Source: Isoetes taiwanensis (lineage: Eukaryota > Streptophyta > Lycopodiopsida > Isoetales > Isoetaceae). From it: a stretch of 64,000 nucleotides of DNA. Positions 43,670 to 56,091 of this stretch are shown piece after piece. Positions within the stretch are counted from its first letter, which is position 1, and each line of letters begins with the position of its first letter. Where the stretch lies: contig JAJEKV010000194.1 in NCBI GenBank assembly GCA_021234155.1, positions 322,077-386,076 on the forward strand. The letters run 5' to 3'. The translations under genes were made by a program, and so were the position numbers. The notes under the pieces are model-generated. The model had not been told where the DNA came from. It searched no databases and saw only the letters and a program-made list of their open reading frames with translations.

Positions 43670-46162
43670 CTAGAATGGTGTAGGACCTCCAGGTTGCTTC
43701 AGGCAACCACTCTGTGCCTTAAAATATGAGACTGGTCTTCAAAATTTCTGCTGTTAGCGACTTCCCAAAAAGATGTAAACGATCTATGCTTAATGCTTTA
43801 CCACAGCCGGATAAATGCTCAATTCATTTTTAGAACAAGGATGAAAATGATGCTTAAGGATGCTTTACAGGATGAATGCCAAATTTTTTCAAGGTCGGAG
43901 ATGAGATACCTACTCAATATTGACTCTCGGACGCGGTCAATTTTGGTCAATGTTCTATGATGAGCTAAAGTTTCTGAGATGATTATCAGGAGTCTTTTGG
44001 GTTGGGAACACTTGGGATCAATGAAAGTACTCCAGTGTGATAAGTGCAGACAATTTTTCCAAGGAAGATCACAGTATTTTTGAGCAAGGATGATAAGAAT
44101 GCCTGACAGACTGTACTTTTGTATCAGACTAAATTATTTGATCTTTTTTCGATAATATCAATGCAAGAGTTGTGCAAGAAATAAAGACCTGCTATGTAGA
44201 AAGATGGTAACAAGTTTATATTTAAGTAAGCACTAATAGCACTTCGAAATTTCTTTAGACTTTTTTTTTTTTTTTTTATTTTAGAACACACAGAATGCAA
44301 CTTCATAAGCTAAACTTAGGACTTTTATGCTTTTTTTTTTTTTGAATAACAATGCAACTTTTCTAACATGAATCTTGAATGTTTAGCTTATCTGTATGAC
44401 AATTTTGTAAGATTAAAGACAATTTTTGATAATTTATGCAAGATCTTAACACATGAACATGAAATTATAGTGGGATAAGTTTTACCAAAGTCAGATTTTC
44501 ATTCACTTGATTCTCATGAAGGTGGTTTCACATGATTCAATACGCCACGAGTCGCGAGCATAGTATGCTTCCGTAAAGTGTCGGACAATATTTGATCAGC
44601 TTTACTGCTCAATCGGGAGAAAGTAGCAGCAAGGAAGGTCAAATTTGCAAGCAGAAGATCGCCCTGACATGTATTTCGCCTGATTGATCTCCAAATTTGC
44701 GCACAAGCCCTTGAATTTTCAAATTACGGTTTGCCCCTTTTTGAAAACGCGCTGTTCTGTTTCATTCTTGCCAAATTCGATCAGTATATCGTCATTTAAG
44801 CGGTATGGGCTTCTTGAGGCCACATAAGTCAAATAGGAGTGGAACGGCAATGATTATGTGTTGAGAAGCTGCTAAAAATCTGGTTCTTGGCCTGCAAGAT
44901 TTTAGGGTTCTTGTTTCTTAACTGCACAAATATCCCACAGGCCGGAATGCAAAAAATAGGCCAAGGCATAAATAGAGTTCCGAGGCCATGTTTTTCGATT
45001 CGTGGTCTCCTCCCACGCCGTGTTTATTTCGTGTTTCGACCGCACGCCCGGGACGCTTACTTGGCGTGAGAGGATGATAGGGTAGATAGATGGGGGTAGA
45101 TGTAGGTAGGTTTTACCATTTTTTTTTTTTTTTTTAAATGGGGCACATTTCCCAAGAAGGCCACTTAGAGGGTCAAAATGAACTCTTTTTCAATTTTTTG
45201 TGCCACCGGCATGTTTTGATGAGACTTTCGGGTGATATCAACACAATCTAGAATGAAGCATTTTGAATTTTTGGCCAAAAAGGGCAAGGGGTGACATGGA
45301 ATGTTTTTGGTGATGTGGCAATATGAGAGGCGATGTGGTTTGCTTGCTTGGCAACAACTTTTTCTCCTAGTCAAAATGTCTTTTGGTGAAGTGTAAATGA
45401 AGTAAAGGTGATGTGGATGACACGCGTGTGATGTGAGTGATGAAATGGCACATGAGGATGATGATGTGTGTGCCTTAGCTCTTGCTAACTTGGCATGATG
45501 ATAACTAGGGAATCTTCCTTTTTGCATAAGTGAGCAAATTTCTTTTGAAAATAGGATTCTTGAAGCAAGTTCATTTTGCACCAATGGTCAACTTTTGTCT
45601 TGTACATAGGATTTTTGATGAGTGCTCATGGAAATGCCCTAGTGTTCAAACTTGTTTATCATGTGAACTTTGTGAATGAAGTATGGTGGGATGGAGTGTG
45701 TGTGCAACACATGACTAGGAGAAATAGGTATTGTCAATGTCAAGGCATGAGGTAATGAAGTATGGATCAAAGCAAGTAGGCACAATGAGATGTGAGTGTA
45801 GCTAGAAGTATAGGATTGCAATGGTGGTACAAGAATATGGGAGGGCGAGAAAATGGCTAAGCAATTCTTCTAGATCCTCAAGAATATCAAACTCATAAGC
45901 TCAAATGTAGTGAAACCCATACCATGTAGTGAATTTGCAGATCTTCAATGGGGTCCTTGTGATGCTTTGATAGAAACCAAATCAACTCCTTCATGATCCT
46001 TAAGTGAATGTCCTTCTTTGGTTCTTGAAGTCTTGTTTTTTGTAGCTTGATGGAGTCCTCAAGTTGCCTTGAAAGTTGTAAGTCTTCAAATGTCCTTGTG
46101 TACCTGTTGAATCGCATGTTGAATGTGCCGATGGTTATTCTATGCTGCCATGGGTGGCAGCA
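43641..46162 (-). repeat. Element E LTR, right (5' LTR of the element)
   Basis: 2522 bp. On the minus strand it ends at 43641, and the adjacent internal sequence TCTTGGAGGCTCCTACC (43640 downward) offers a TGG-starting primer binding site of unassigned tRNA. Target duplication GGGCA follows at 46163. Confidence 0.9.
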
Positions 46163-47317
46163 GGGCAGCACCAGGTATTTTGTCTAATGATGTCGGTCTT
46201 TTTCTTGGCCCGATTTTGAACTTTGAAAAATGAAGCAGCATGTTTCTGTCACATGGCACAGTCGCAACAAATTTGGCAGTAAGACTTGCTCGGTATGTTT
46301 GTATATATGGTTGCAACAAAAATTGCCTCTTCTTACAAGAATCGAAAGCAATTCGTTTGTCCGCCATAGCCAAAGTACCAACAAAAAGGGGCAGACACCG
46401 AAAATTACCGTCTACCATAACCAAAGTACCAACAAAAAGTGGCAGCATAGGGTATTTTGTCTAACCCTGTTGGTCGTTTTCTTGGCCCTATTTTGAACTT
46501 AAGAAAATGCCTATTAGAATAGAGGACAAGAAGGTGTCTATCAGGACTTCATGGCATATTAGCAACAGATTTTGCAGTAAGACTTGCTATCACGTTTGTT
46601 TCTGCACATATCCATATTACATGCTTCGTGTTCTAGAGTTTTCAGCTTCAGAAGCAGTATCTTGAACCTTTCATGCAGTTAATGGGTGTTGGCTTTGTGT
46701 TCAGAAGAAGCCAAAGATGGGTTAAAAGATCCTGCATGGCTGAAGTGTCCACTAAATGTAGAAGACAACTAGCTGTAAGTAATTTCAACATTCCCTATTC
46801 AAGTGGATAAACTGACGTTTCTTTTTCATTCATAGTTGATCTGTGTTTATTTTGTTGTTATAGGATATAGACACAATAGAGAAAAACACGTGGACAGAGA
46901 ATAGGTATACTTTCTATGATTCTAGGTAGTGTCAATCAAAAGTAGAAGGCAGCTGCAAGTAGTTTCAACATTCCTATCAATCATCTACTATCATGGTTTT
47001 CTTACTGTGTTTTCTTCCTACACATAATTTTATAAAGTTAGCATGAAAGTGGATCCTGCTTTTTGCAACGGAGCTACTTGCCGTATGAGCTTTAGGTTAT
47101 GGCAGAAGACTGTAGAGTGTCTACACAAGCGAATTGCAGAAATAGCAGTGCACATAGGTTGGGAATGAATGCATCCGAAAGCTATCCAATCGCTCCGGAG
47201 TTGTGCCTTTTAAGGAGGTAATCATTGATGAATGTTTCTGCTATTTGACCACGGAATTGTGTTAGTTTAGTTTGTATGATATGAGTGCCAAGGAAGGTTT
47301 TCTGAAAAGAAGCAGTT

Positions 47318-47525
47318 CCTCTCATTCAATATCTGGCCAGGACTGTGCAGGATCGTCGTTCCACTGGTCGTGTTCACTAGGATCTTAAACCTGGAATGAT
47401 TGCAGTAGGAGGAAAATATTATGATGTTAAGGAGGTAGATTTTGAAATTTCAATTCTTTTTTCTGGTCTTCGGAGCCTCTCTTTTCGCCAAAGAACTGGA
47501 AAGTCCAATATATTATGCAGTTTGC
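47318..47525 (+). pseudogene. Protein kinase fragment in K2
   Basis: Same catalytic-loop fragment as in K1 and K3, with the catalytic-loop Arg replaced by TAG. After VDFEIS the frame continues with about 30 residues unlike a kinase activation segment, so the capture probably ended near an exon boundary. X is inserted 5 nt downstream. Confidence 0.65.
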
Positions 47526-47529
47526 ACAA

Positions 47530-50500
47530 ATGTAATTGTCAAAACCATTCCCATGAGCTAGTTTTGGCAGTTATAGCCCTTCTGACGTCTATTTATACCT
47601 TTTTTTCTCTCCTCCTTTTTCATCAGCTCATCTGCATCTCCCTTGGTTTTTTGCCGTAGAACGTCCTTCTATAGCACTGCTCCCCTGCTTCCCACCTGCC
47701 TTTGCTTGCATGTCTTTTCAAGACGCTCCTGGGAGTTCCTATTCTGGCTTCGATCTTGTTATAACAGGAATTTTTGTCTGGGGGCTCCATTTCCTCCACA
47801 TTTCTATCATGCTATTCTTGTGTGCCGACTCCGAGATTTCACACCCTTCCTTTTCTTCTGGTCAAGCAAGCCGACCTTGCTTGTATTTGTCTGGATATTT
47901 CAGGGCAGTTTGGTAGCGGTGATATAAATCGATTCAGATCGGCAGGGTTCTTTCAGGGCTATATGTCTTTTGTTCAGTTCCGCAGAGGTTTTTTGTTGTG
48001 GTTTCCCATCTGATGGATTTCCGCATGCTACCACAGGGTCGTTTTGAGTGCCAATTTCCTGGCTGCATGATCAGTTTGTTTGGTATTCTGCTGGTGTTTT
48101 GCTTTGGTTCACCCGGTTCAGCAGATTTCTGTGGAGTGCAGTCTTTGTTGCTTGTTAGTCCGACCTTCTTGCAACAGGAACCTCTAGCAAGTCTGTTCAT
48201 CCCAGTGGTTGCCTTGTTCCCTTTATTCATTATCTTTGTTCCCTATTCTGTTTGTATCCAGTGGTCTGAAAATTGTTGAGCGACACTAACTGCTGCACCA
48301 AAGGCTCTGTTAGGGTTTTTCCCTAAGATTCATTTCCGGCTGTTAATCGCTTCTCAGGGCTTATTCGAATCACTGCTTCAAGTTTTCTGTAGGGTTCGGT
48401 TCTGGTGTTTAGTGGTGGTGAAGCAGATCGACCTTTTGGAAGCCCATTAAGTTCCTGCTGGTTTGCAATTGGAGCGAAATTCGAAAGGGCTTTTGTGTGC
48501 CGTTTGGTTGTCAACTTGAGCCACATGGTTGAATTTCAGCCTTTTGCAGCAGGAATTTGGCTACGTCCTTTGCACTAGAGCTGGTTAAGCATAGCTTATT
48601 CCATGAAGTTTTTTTGATTTATTGTTCTCCTAAGCGGGGTTTGTTTTCAAGGATTGTTGATGGATCTTTTACAGACTGGTCTTGAAGCACATGTTTAACT
48701 CCATACTTATCTACGACTGTAACAAGATTTCTCTGTAAAATTCCTTTCTGGCTCTACTATCCAAGTTTGAAGACTTGGACCATGCTTATCTATTATGTTC
48801 TTCCTCGGAAAATGGGTTGTTCCTCAATTTGTTTGAAGGAATTTTCTTCAGCTTGTGTGTTTTGTAGTCACAGAGGAACTGAGAAGCAATATTTGATATT
48901 TCAGACCAGTTCTGTGCTCCTTGCGCAGATCAGTGCCGTGCTGTTTTGGAGCAGAGCATTTTTTTGATGTCTGATCATGTTGGACAGAGCACATTCCAGG
49001 TTTTTGCTTCAGTCGATTCCAACGATTTGTTCTTGGGCGGCTTGCTATTGGATTTCAAACTATGGTTTGAATTGGCAAAGCAGTGTAACTTGAGAACATC
49101 TGGATTCGTCAAGTGCGTTTGATGCATGTGTATCACCTTGTAGCTGTATCATATGGTTGTTTGTCACAGGGCCTAGTTTGTGTGTTTGGCACTGCATTTT
49201 GTTCTTTTTTGCAACTGAGGCAGAGGAGATCTGACTGGTATCAGTTTTGAACCTTTCTACGAGTGTCAAGGCCACTCCAGATAAGCACTCTTCTTCTTCT
49301 ATTATAACAACAAAGCTTAAATTTATCTGCCATTTTATTTGTTTAAATAGGCATGTCAAGACTTGAACTTGAGTTTTATGTTGAATACTGGTATGCGTCT
49401 GATCAATAGTGGTTTTGGATGGTATGACTAAGACTGAGCGACTAAAATGTAAAGAAAATCATGTTGGGTGCCTTTGTATTTTTCTTAGTATTTTGCTGCA
49501 AGATCATTTACAAAGCATGCAGGATGACTGTATTTTCCATAAATGAACCTTTTGATGAGACTGTGGTAGGAAGTCCATGTCCATAGCAGTGCAGAAGTTG
49601 AGGTTCATAAATGTTATCTTCGCCCATTTTTGATTCAGAGGTTTTCTGGCTTTGTTTTATTTTAGTTGGGATTCATCTATGTTATCTTTGCCCATTTCTG
49701 ATTCAGAGTCTTTGCCCTTTTCTGATTCAGAGATTTTCTGGCCTTGTTTTACTTTGGTCTGTCACTTCTCTATCCTGTTGAGCTTAGCCGCCTTGGTCCT
49801 TAGCCAACAGTTTGCTAATGTTGGGCTTTTGTGAAGATCCTTTGTTGATGAATAGAATTGATTTGGTCGAAAAGAAGATGGATGCAGAAGCGACTTTCAC
49901 ATGCTAAGCATAAGTGCCCTATGACTGATTGCAAGGAAGGGATGGTCGAATCCACAAGACAGTGCGTTTGGTCTAACTAAAGTGGAGGATACTTTGGTGC
50001 CAGATTTCCACATATACAGATGATAAAGATGATATGCAATGTGAGGTTGCATCCATGCATGCGTTTTGTGATCATTATAATGTGTTCACTGCAATCCAGA
50101 CCCAGAATCCTTCATGCAATTCTACTTCATTGCTTATACATAACGGAAACGGAAACAAAGATGATAGTGATGGACTAGCTATTTCGAGATAAGCAATCTT
50201 TCCTTTCCAATTTTCCTAAATTGAGACTGAGAATTATAATTTGGAATTTTTGTTTTCCTTGTTCTATTGCACTTACGACATTGCTTTAAATGTGCATTAT
50301 TTATCAAGCTAGATTGATCCTCCTCTTTTATCTCCCAGGCACATTTTCTAATTATATAGAGTGGCTTTAAGTATATTTTTGACGTGTAAACATCTAGGAT
50401 ATTTGAAGTACTTGAGTCTATGATTTCCAGTGGATATAAAATATCTTGCTCATGTAGTTGCCTTTAATTGTTTCTTCGTGCTAGCCATTCTCCCTTGATC

Positions 50501-52763
50501 ACTTTTTCTAGTTTTGTACTAGCTGCAAATAGGGAAGTCTTGACAGGTTACATTTGTTTTGGTACGAAGGTGATTCTTTTAAAAGCTATTTCTTTGTTGT
50601 TTCTTATTTACACTTGGATGTACTTGGCAAGATTTCAATGGTTAACCGAATCATACTGAATTGTTGCTACCTACTTTACAACATTTTAGACTTATGACAT
50701 ATTTCCTTCCATGTCTATTTAACAATTATTTGCGCCCTTGCCTTTTCTTTTCTTGGCTAGCCTCCTTTACCTCGTCTCAACTTGCCTAACTATGATACAT
50801 ATTTACGAGATGCTTGGCATGTTCGCTTATTAATTGGGAACGTTTATAGTTGATGTGTGCCTTTGAACTTTGATGTTGAGGGAGAGTTAGGATAGCTCTT
50901 CCTAAAGTCGCAGTTATGGCAAGCTCTAAGTTGTCTAAACTAATTATAAGGTTTGACCAACTTTGCAATTGTAATTTTAGCCCTTTTTTACAACTCTACC
51001 TTACCCCATACTACTTAAAATGCAACTTCAAGACGAGCTTTCTTGGATAAAATAGGTTGATGTTGAATTTGATAGGTTGCCAATCTTGTGCACGTTTAAG
51101 GAATCATTACACTTGGTATGGGTCACAGGCATCGCTAGATCTCATTTTATCCATTTTTATCTTAAAGAAATCGTAGCTACCTTAGCAATATTTATAGTTG
51201 CTTACGGTTTTCTAGTCTATGCTTGTTTGGTGATATACCCTGGTTGGGAGCAATTTTTGCCTATTTCGTGGTCTTTATTGTAGTTTGAGATTCATGAGAG
51301 TCTTTAATACTGTAAGAGTCTCTTCACCATGGGCCATTTTGCTGCTTGATGTTACTATTTCTCTCAACTTTCTTGTGGGTCCAATATTTTGTCATTGTAG
51401 CTCTTGACTCTGCTGCCTCTGTTTTTCAGCATTGTGACTCTTGTTGTTGGTTCTAGTGGAGATGCCCAGATGTGGCTTTCTTTCATTTGCATTCTCTCTC
51501 TCTTAGTTAGTTTGATGGTTTTGACAATTGAATTTATCTTCATATAATGATAAGAAGATAAATGTAATTATCAAAACCATTCCCATGAGTTAGTTTTGGC
51601 AGTTATAGCCCTTCTGACGTCTATTTATACCTTTCTTTCTCTCCTCCTTTTTCATCAGCTCATCTGCATCTCCATTGGTTTTTTGCCATAGAACGTCCTT
51701 CTATAGCACCCACCCACCCACCCACCCAACATCTGTTATGTCAGCTTGCCTGAGTGTTGCTTTGGACCTTTTGTTCCTCAACATCGCATCCGCTAATCCA
51801 TTACTGTGTTTGGATTTCTCTGTTGTGCAGGGTGTTGTGAGCTTTGTGGCTTGGGCAGCATTAGCATGTTGGCTAATGTGTGGCTCTTTGTGGCATGGTG
51901 GCCTTGAGTTAGGCAGCATTAGCATGGTGGCTAATGTGTGGCCTTTTGTGGCATGATGGCCTTGAGTTGAGCAGCATTAGCATGATGGCTAATGTGTGGC
52001 ATTGTGTGGCTATTATTGTGGCATTGTGGCTCTTGAGCTTGAGCATTGTGACTTTTGTTGTGGCCTAGTGCCTAGTTGGAGGCCTAGTGCCTGGTTGGGG
52101 CCGTTGTGCCTAGTTGAGGCCTGTGTGCCTGGTTGAGGCTTTTGTGCCTGGTTGAGGCTTTTGTGCCTGGTTGGAGGCCCTAGTGCCTGGTTGGAGGCCT
52201 TCGTGCCTGGATGGCCTTGGTGGCTTTTGGTTCGTTTTTCTTGTGTATGCAGGGTTTAGCGTGGCCGTTTGGAAGAGAGCTTTGGATTCGAAGCACAAGA
52301 TGAAGATCTATGGAGAAGACAATTCAAACATTTTCGTCTTTGGCAACTTCATTGCTGTAATGTATTTTCACCCAATAAGGCTAGTCAGCATGAGGGTACA
52401 AGATCTATTATGTTTTTGGACCTAGCATTGGTTAGTGATCCCATTATTGTCAGGGTTTTTCCTCGAAAACCCGAAAGGGCGAGGTTTTTTAATCCCGGCC
52501 ATAATGGTTTCACTAGCTTGCTATCAGTATCAACATCAGCATTGTGACTCTTGTTGTCAGCATTGTGACTCTTGTTGTTGGTGACTCTTGTTGTTGGTTT
52601 TAGTGGAGATGCCCAGATGTGGCTTTCTTCGCATTGTGACTCTTGTTGTTGGTTTTAGTGGAGATGCCCAGATGTGGCTTTCTTTCATTTGCATTCTCTC
52701 TCTCTTAGTTAGTTTGATGGTTTTGACAATTGAATTTATCTTCGTATAATGATAAGAAGATAA
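47530..52763. mobile_element. Paired unidentified elements X (5.23 kb) inside K2
   Basis: Absent from K3, whose sequence is continuous across TTGCACAAGGATTATA, so it is an insertion. It consists of two head-to-tail units, 47530-51561 and 51562-52763, both starting ATGTAATT and ending GAAGATAA. They share about 150 bp at the left and 130 bp at the right but differ inside. An inverted 15-mer, AATTGTCAAAACCAT, lies near each unit's ends. No transposase or gag-pol is visible. The 4-kb interior of unit 1 is T-rich and shows no gene I recognise. Confidence 0.55.
51855..52215 (+). repeat. Two minisatellites in X unit 2
   Basis: A GGCAGCATTAGCATGGTGG..TAATGTGTGGC unit repeats three times (about 51855-52010), then a GCCTGGTTGAGGCTTTTGT unit repeats about eight times with variation (52066-52215). 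The overlapping open frames are compositional. Confidence 0.75.
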
Positions 52764-53538
52764 GGATTATATGTGTGTAAATCAACATGCTAAACAATGG
52801 AAATTAAAGTTTGAGCTGTTTTGTCCAGCAGATATTATAATGACATAGCTCATCCCTAGGGCAAGTGTTAACATTAACATATCAGCTTATAATAATAGGA
52901 CAATGCATAGCCTATGCATATGTAGAACATAATGTACAGTGGGTTGTGTTAAAACAATAGTTTTGGTCTAGCACAAGGTTTGTTTTTCTCATATAGCACT
53001 TACGCATGCATGGTTTACTGTCTATCTAAGATGTTATAATAAATTGTTCATGATTTAATGTCTATAACAGTACATGTCAATGTTGTTAACAATGATGTGA
53101 ATGATCTTTAAAATCAAATCAATTCACTTTTAGACAATGAAATGTTTTTATTGTTAGATTTTATGTTAGTTTCATTACTATGAAATGATAAGAAACAAAA
53201 ATAAAGAACGAAACAATTATATGAAAATAAACACGTTCATCATCTCACATATAGTGATTTGAAGTCTATTTGTATTATACATCTTACATATAGTGATTTG
53301 AAGTCTATTTGTATTATACACGATATAATAGTTTAAAATAAACATAATATTAGTCGATCATTTACAAGTCTACAACCTTACAAGTCTACAACCTATATAT
53401 AACTTTCATTTTGTTCTTGAACATATAAAATATCAAGCATCACACCCTACAGATCTACAAGTTTCATCGACAGGTTTCCAACATTTGCCCAGCAACACTG
53501 GGAACTATTACTAGTAGAAATTAAAGTCCATATCTAAT

Positions 53539-53611
53539 CGCCATCCGGGGGACTCGAACCCACGACCACAAGGTTAAAAGCCTTGCGCTCTACCAACTGA
53601 GCTAGAACGGC
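53539..53611 (-). tRNA. tRNA-Lys(TTT), copy 15, intact
   Basis: 73 nt on the minus strand: GCCGTTC acceptor, A box TAGCTCAGTTGG, anticodon loop CTTTTAA, B box GGTTCGAGTCC. One T-stem mismatch as in the other TTT copies. Confidence 0.88.
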
Positions 53612-53758
53612 AACACACAAATGAGCAATTAAAATTTTCTATTTCTATAATTGATATAAGAGAGAATTAGTGATAATACTACTGTGATATGAAGAAACGA
53701 AGTTTGTGCAATATGTGAGATCATTGAATCATAACATCGATAAACATTTTCAGCCCAT

Positions 53759-53829
53759 CGCCATCCGGGGCTCGAACCCCAGACCACAAGGTTAAGAGCC
53801 TTGCGCTCTACCAACTGAGCTAGGACGGC
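53759..53829 (-). tRNA. tRNA-Lys(CTT), copy 16, slightly shortened
   Basis: 71 nt. The acceptor, D and anticodon arms are intact with CTCTTAA loop. The T-arm reads GGGGTTCGAGCCCC with a shifted variable loop, a two-base loss compared with copy 7. Confidence 0.75.
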
Positions 53830-56091
53830 AAGTGATATAGTGAAAACAAATTTAGTATAATGTACAAATGAAAGCACTATTTGTACATACTTTCGAATAT
53901 ATGAATCAGGGAGACTATACATAGTACAATTCTCTTGTGCCCAACATTAGCTTGATTAGAGTGGCAACTACAGCACGGATGTGACCTTTTAGATCTCCAA
54001 GTTCCTATAGGATATCTAATTGAGTTCAACCTAAAAGCTCTACAATTGCAACTTGATCCTTAATTAGATCAATACACAGTTCTAATTGCCCCACACTCGT
54101 GTTTTTTGTCGTATAAACCATAATCTATAAGAAGCCTAATTATCATGATACGCTCATTATAGACTCGAAGGAATCTAGAGCAACCTTTCTAATACTTTCT
54201 TTGAAGGAATGCAACTTGGCTTTAAGCAGCCTTGTAGTGCTTCCTAACCCAATTCCTAAAAGTGATTGTCTCTTAAGGCTAATGCACAACATAGGTACAT
54301 ATATGAGTACTTTGTAAGGAGCCCAAATAGTTCGCATCGAACTCGAAGAAATCCAAGCTGAGATTAGCATTCTTTTTTGTACCTGCTTGGGAGGAGACCA
54401 ACTTGGCAGTAGCAACCTGCAAACTTGGCAGTAGCAGCCTTTGAGTAAAGGGATTCTGAAGCTCAAATGTCTCTCAACAAGATATGAACAACTTGAATGT
54501 GTGTATTAAGTTGTTTTAAATTAAACGTATCTTATATTATCTTATATTATAATGTTATACCGTAAGTAGTGGATCGAGCCCTAATTTGAATGGCCGAGAT
54601 CATCTGGATGCATCCGAAGGCCTAGATTTATTGCACGACTTACCAACACTGTGATTGGTCATGCTTCGATCTCTTAAGGGGAAAGGGTAAATGAAAAGGG
54701 GGAAAAGGAAAAGGGAAGTGGAAAGGGAGAATGTGAAGGGCAAAAAGGCATGAGGAAAAGGGAAAAGGGTAAAAGGAAAAGGGAAATGGATGGGAATAAA
54801 AGAAGAGAAAAAGACATGGAAAACGAAAAAGGGAAAGAGAACCTGGGAAAAGGGCACGAGGGAAGGAGGAGGAGGTAAAGTGGAAAAGGTAAATTGAAAG
54901 GGCACGAAAAAAAAAGGAAGAGGGAAAGATTGAAAAAAGGTGGGAAAAGGCGGAAAAAGAGAAGCGTTGAGGAAAGAGGAAAAAGAAAGGGACAAATGGC
55001 ATAGGAAAAGGGAAAAAAAAAAGAGAGGGAAAAGGAAGGGAAAAAACACATCAAGAAAAGGGGAAGAGTGAAAGGTTGGAAAAATGAGGAAAAGGGAAGG
55101 GACAAGGGGGAACAAGAAAAGGATGGGAAGAAGGGATGGGAAAAAGGGCATAGAAAAAGGGAAAGTGAGAAGAAAGAAAAAGAAAAGGGAAAAGGGGGAA
55201 AGGGAACCTAGGTAAAGGTCACAAGGAAAAAGAAAAGAGGGAAACGAGAAAAGGAAAGGGGGGAAAGGCATGAGAGAAAAGGGAAGAGGAAAATGGTGAA
55301 GAAAGGGAAAAAAGGAAGCAAAAAAAGAAAAAAGGGAAAAGAAAAGGGACAAGAGAGAAAGGGTGGGGAAAAGAGGAAAATGGGTATAGGAAATAAGAGA
55401 ATAAAACAAATGTGCAAACGGCATGGAAAAAGGGAAAAGGAAAAGGAAAGGAAGGAAAAAAGTGCACGGGAAAAGGATCGGCAAAGGAGGAAAACGGAAA
55501 GAAAAAAATCCATCAAGAAAAGGAAATGGGAAAGAAGGGAAAGGGAAAGGGAAGCAGGGGAGTGATGGAGGGGAGGGAAAGGGAAAAATGACATGAGGAA
55601 AGGAAAAGAGAAAAGAAAAAGGAAGGGTTGAAAGAAGGGAAAATTGCACGGGAAGAGGGAAAGGATGGGAAAAGGAGGAGGGAAGCACGGGAAAAATAGA
55701 AAAAAAAAGGTGGGAAAAAGGGCATGGAAAAAGAGAAATAGGAAAGAAAAAAGAATGGAAAAGGGGAGAGAGAGAGAGAGGGCACGGGAAAAAAGAAATG
55801 AGGAAAATGGGAAAAGGGAAGAGAAAAAGGGAACATAGAAAAGGGAAAGAGGGAAAGGATGAGGAGATGGAAAAAGAAAAGGTAAAAAGGGCATGGAAAA
55901 CATGAGGGAGAAAAGAAAAATGGAAGGGAAAAGGGCTTACAAAAAAGGGAGGAAAAGGGTGGGAAAAGGAGGAAAAGGGAAGGGAAAATAGGCATGGAAA
56001 AAGGCGAAAGAGTAAAAGGTTGAGAAAAAGGGAAGACGTGGAAAAAGGATGGGGAAAAGAGAAGGCATAAAAAAAGAGAAAGGGGAAGGAA

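Larger units (their letters stand above)
34874..46162 (-). mobile_element. Ty3-type LTR retrotransposon E, Tat-like, minus strand
   Basis: LTRs of about 2.52 kb at both ends (TG...CA on the plus strand) with a perfect 5-bp target duplication GGGCA (34869-34873 and 46163-46167) inside Helitron K2. Minus-strand order from the right: gag, two CCHC knuckles, protease, an RNase H-like domain, RT, integrase core, integrase C-terminus. An RNase H ahead of RT is unusual. Frames are repeatedly broken. Integrase after RT makes it Ty3 (gypsy) and not copia. Confidence 0.9.
32597..53514 (+). mobile_element. Helitron K2 (about 2.5 kb core) with three nested insertions
   Basis: The first ten bases TCTTATATTA lie at 32597-32606, followed by P2. 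The core resumes at 34467 with TAATGTTTTAATG, so the two parts make a canonical Helitron 5' end. The 3' end is hairpin GCCCAGCAACACTGGG and CTAG at 53511-53514. The core aligns with K3 throughout and is interrupted by element E (34874-46162) and X (47530-52763). Carries a kinase remnant. 46168-47317 otherwise holds repeated fragments of a GCCATAGCCAAAGTACCAA motif and no gene. Confidence 0.85.
53515..54529 (-). repeat. tRNA-Lys array, right block 1
   Basis: One array unit in the opposite orientation to the left block, abutting Helitron K2 on the left and K3 on the right. Both Helitrons interrupt the same spacer position (next to ATTAAACGTA). Confidence 0.9.

Noticed and set aside
51675-51956. 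Open frames over the minisatellites in X
   Set aside because: Reading follows the tandem repeats, and the overlapping opposite-strand frames are equally open.
47530-52763. Standard LTR retrotransposon with 1.2-kb LTRs
   Set aside because: The end of unit 1 lies directly against the start of unit 2, and the shared parts cover only the unit tips, so the layout is not LTR-internal-LTR.
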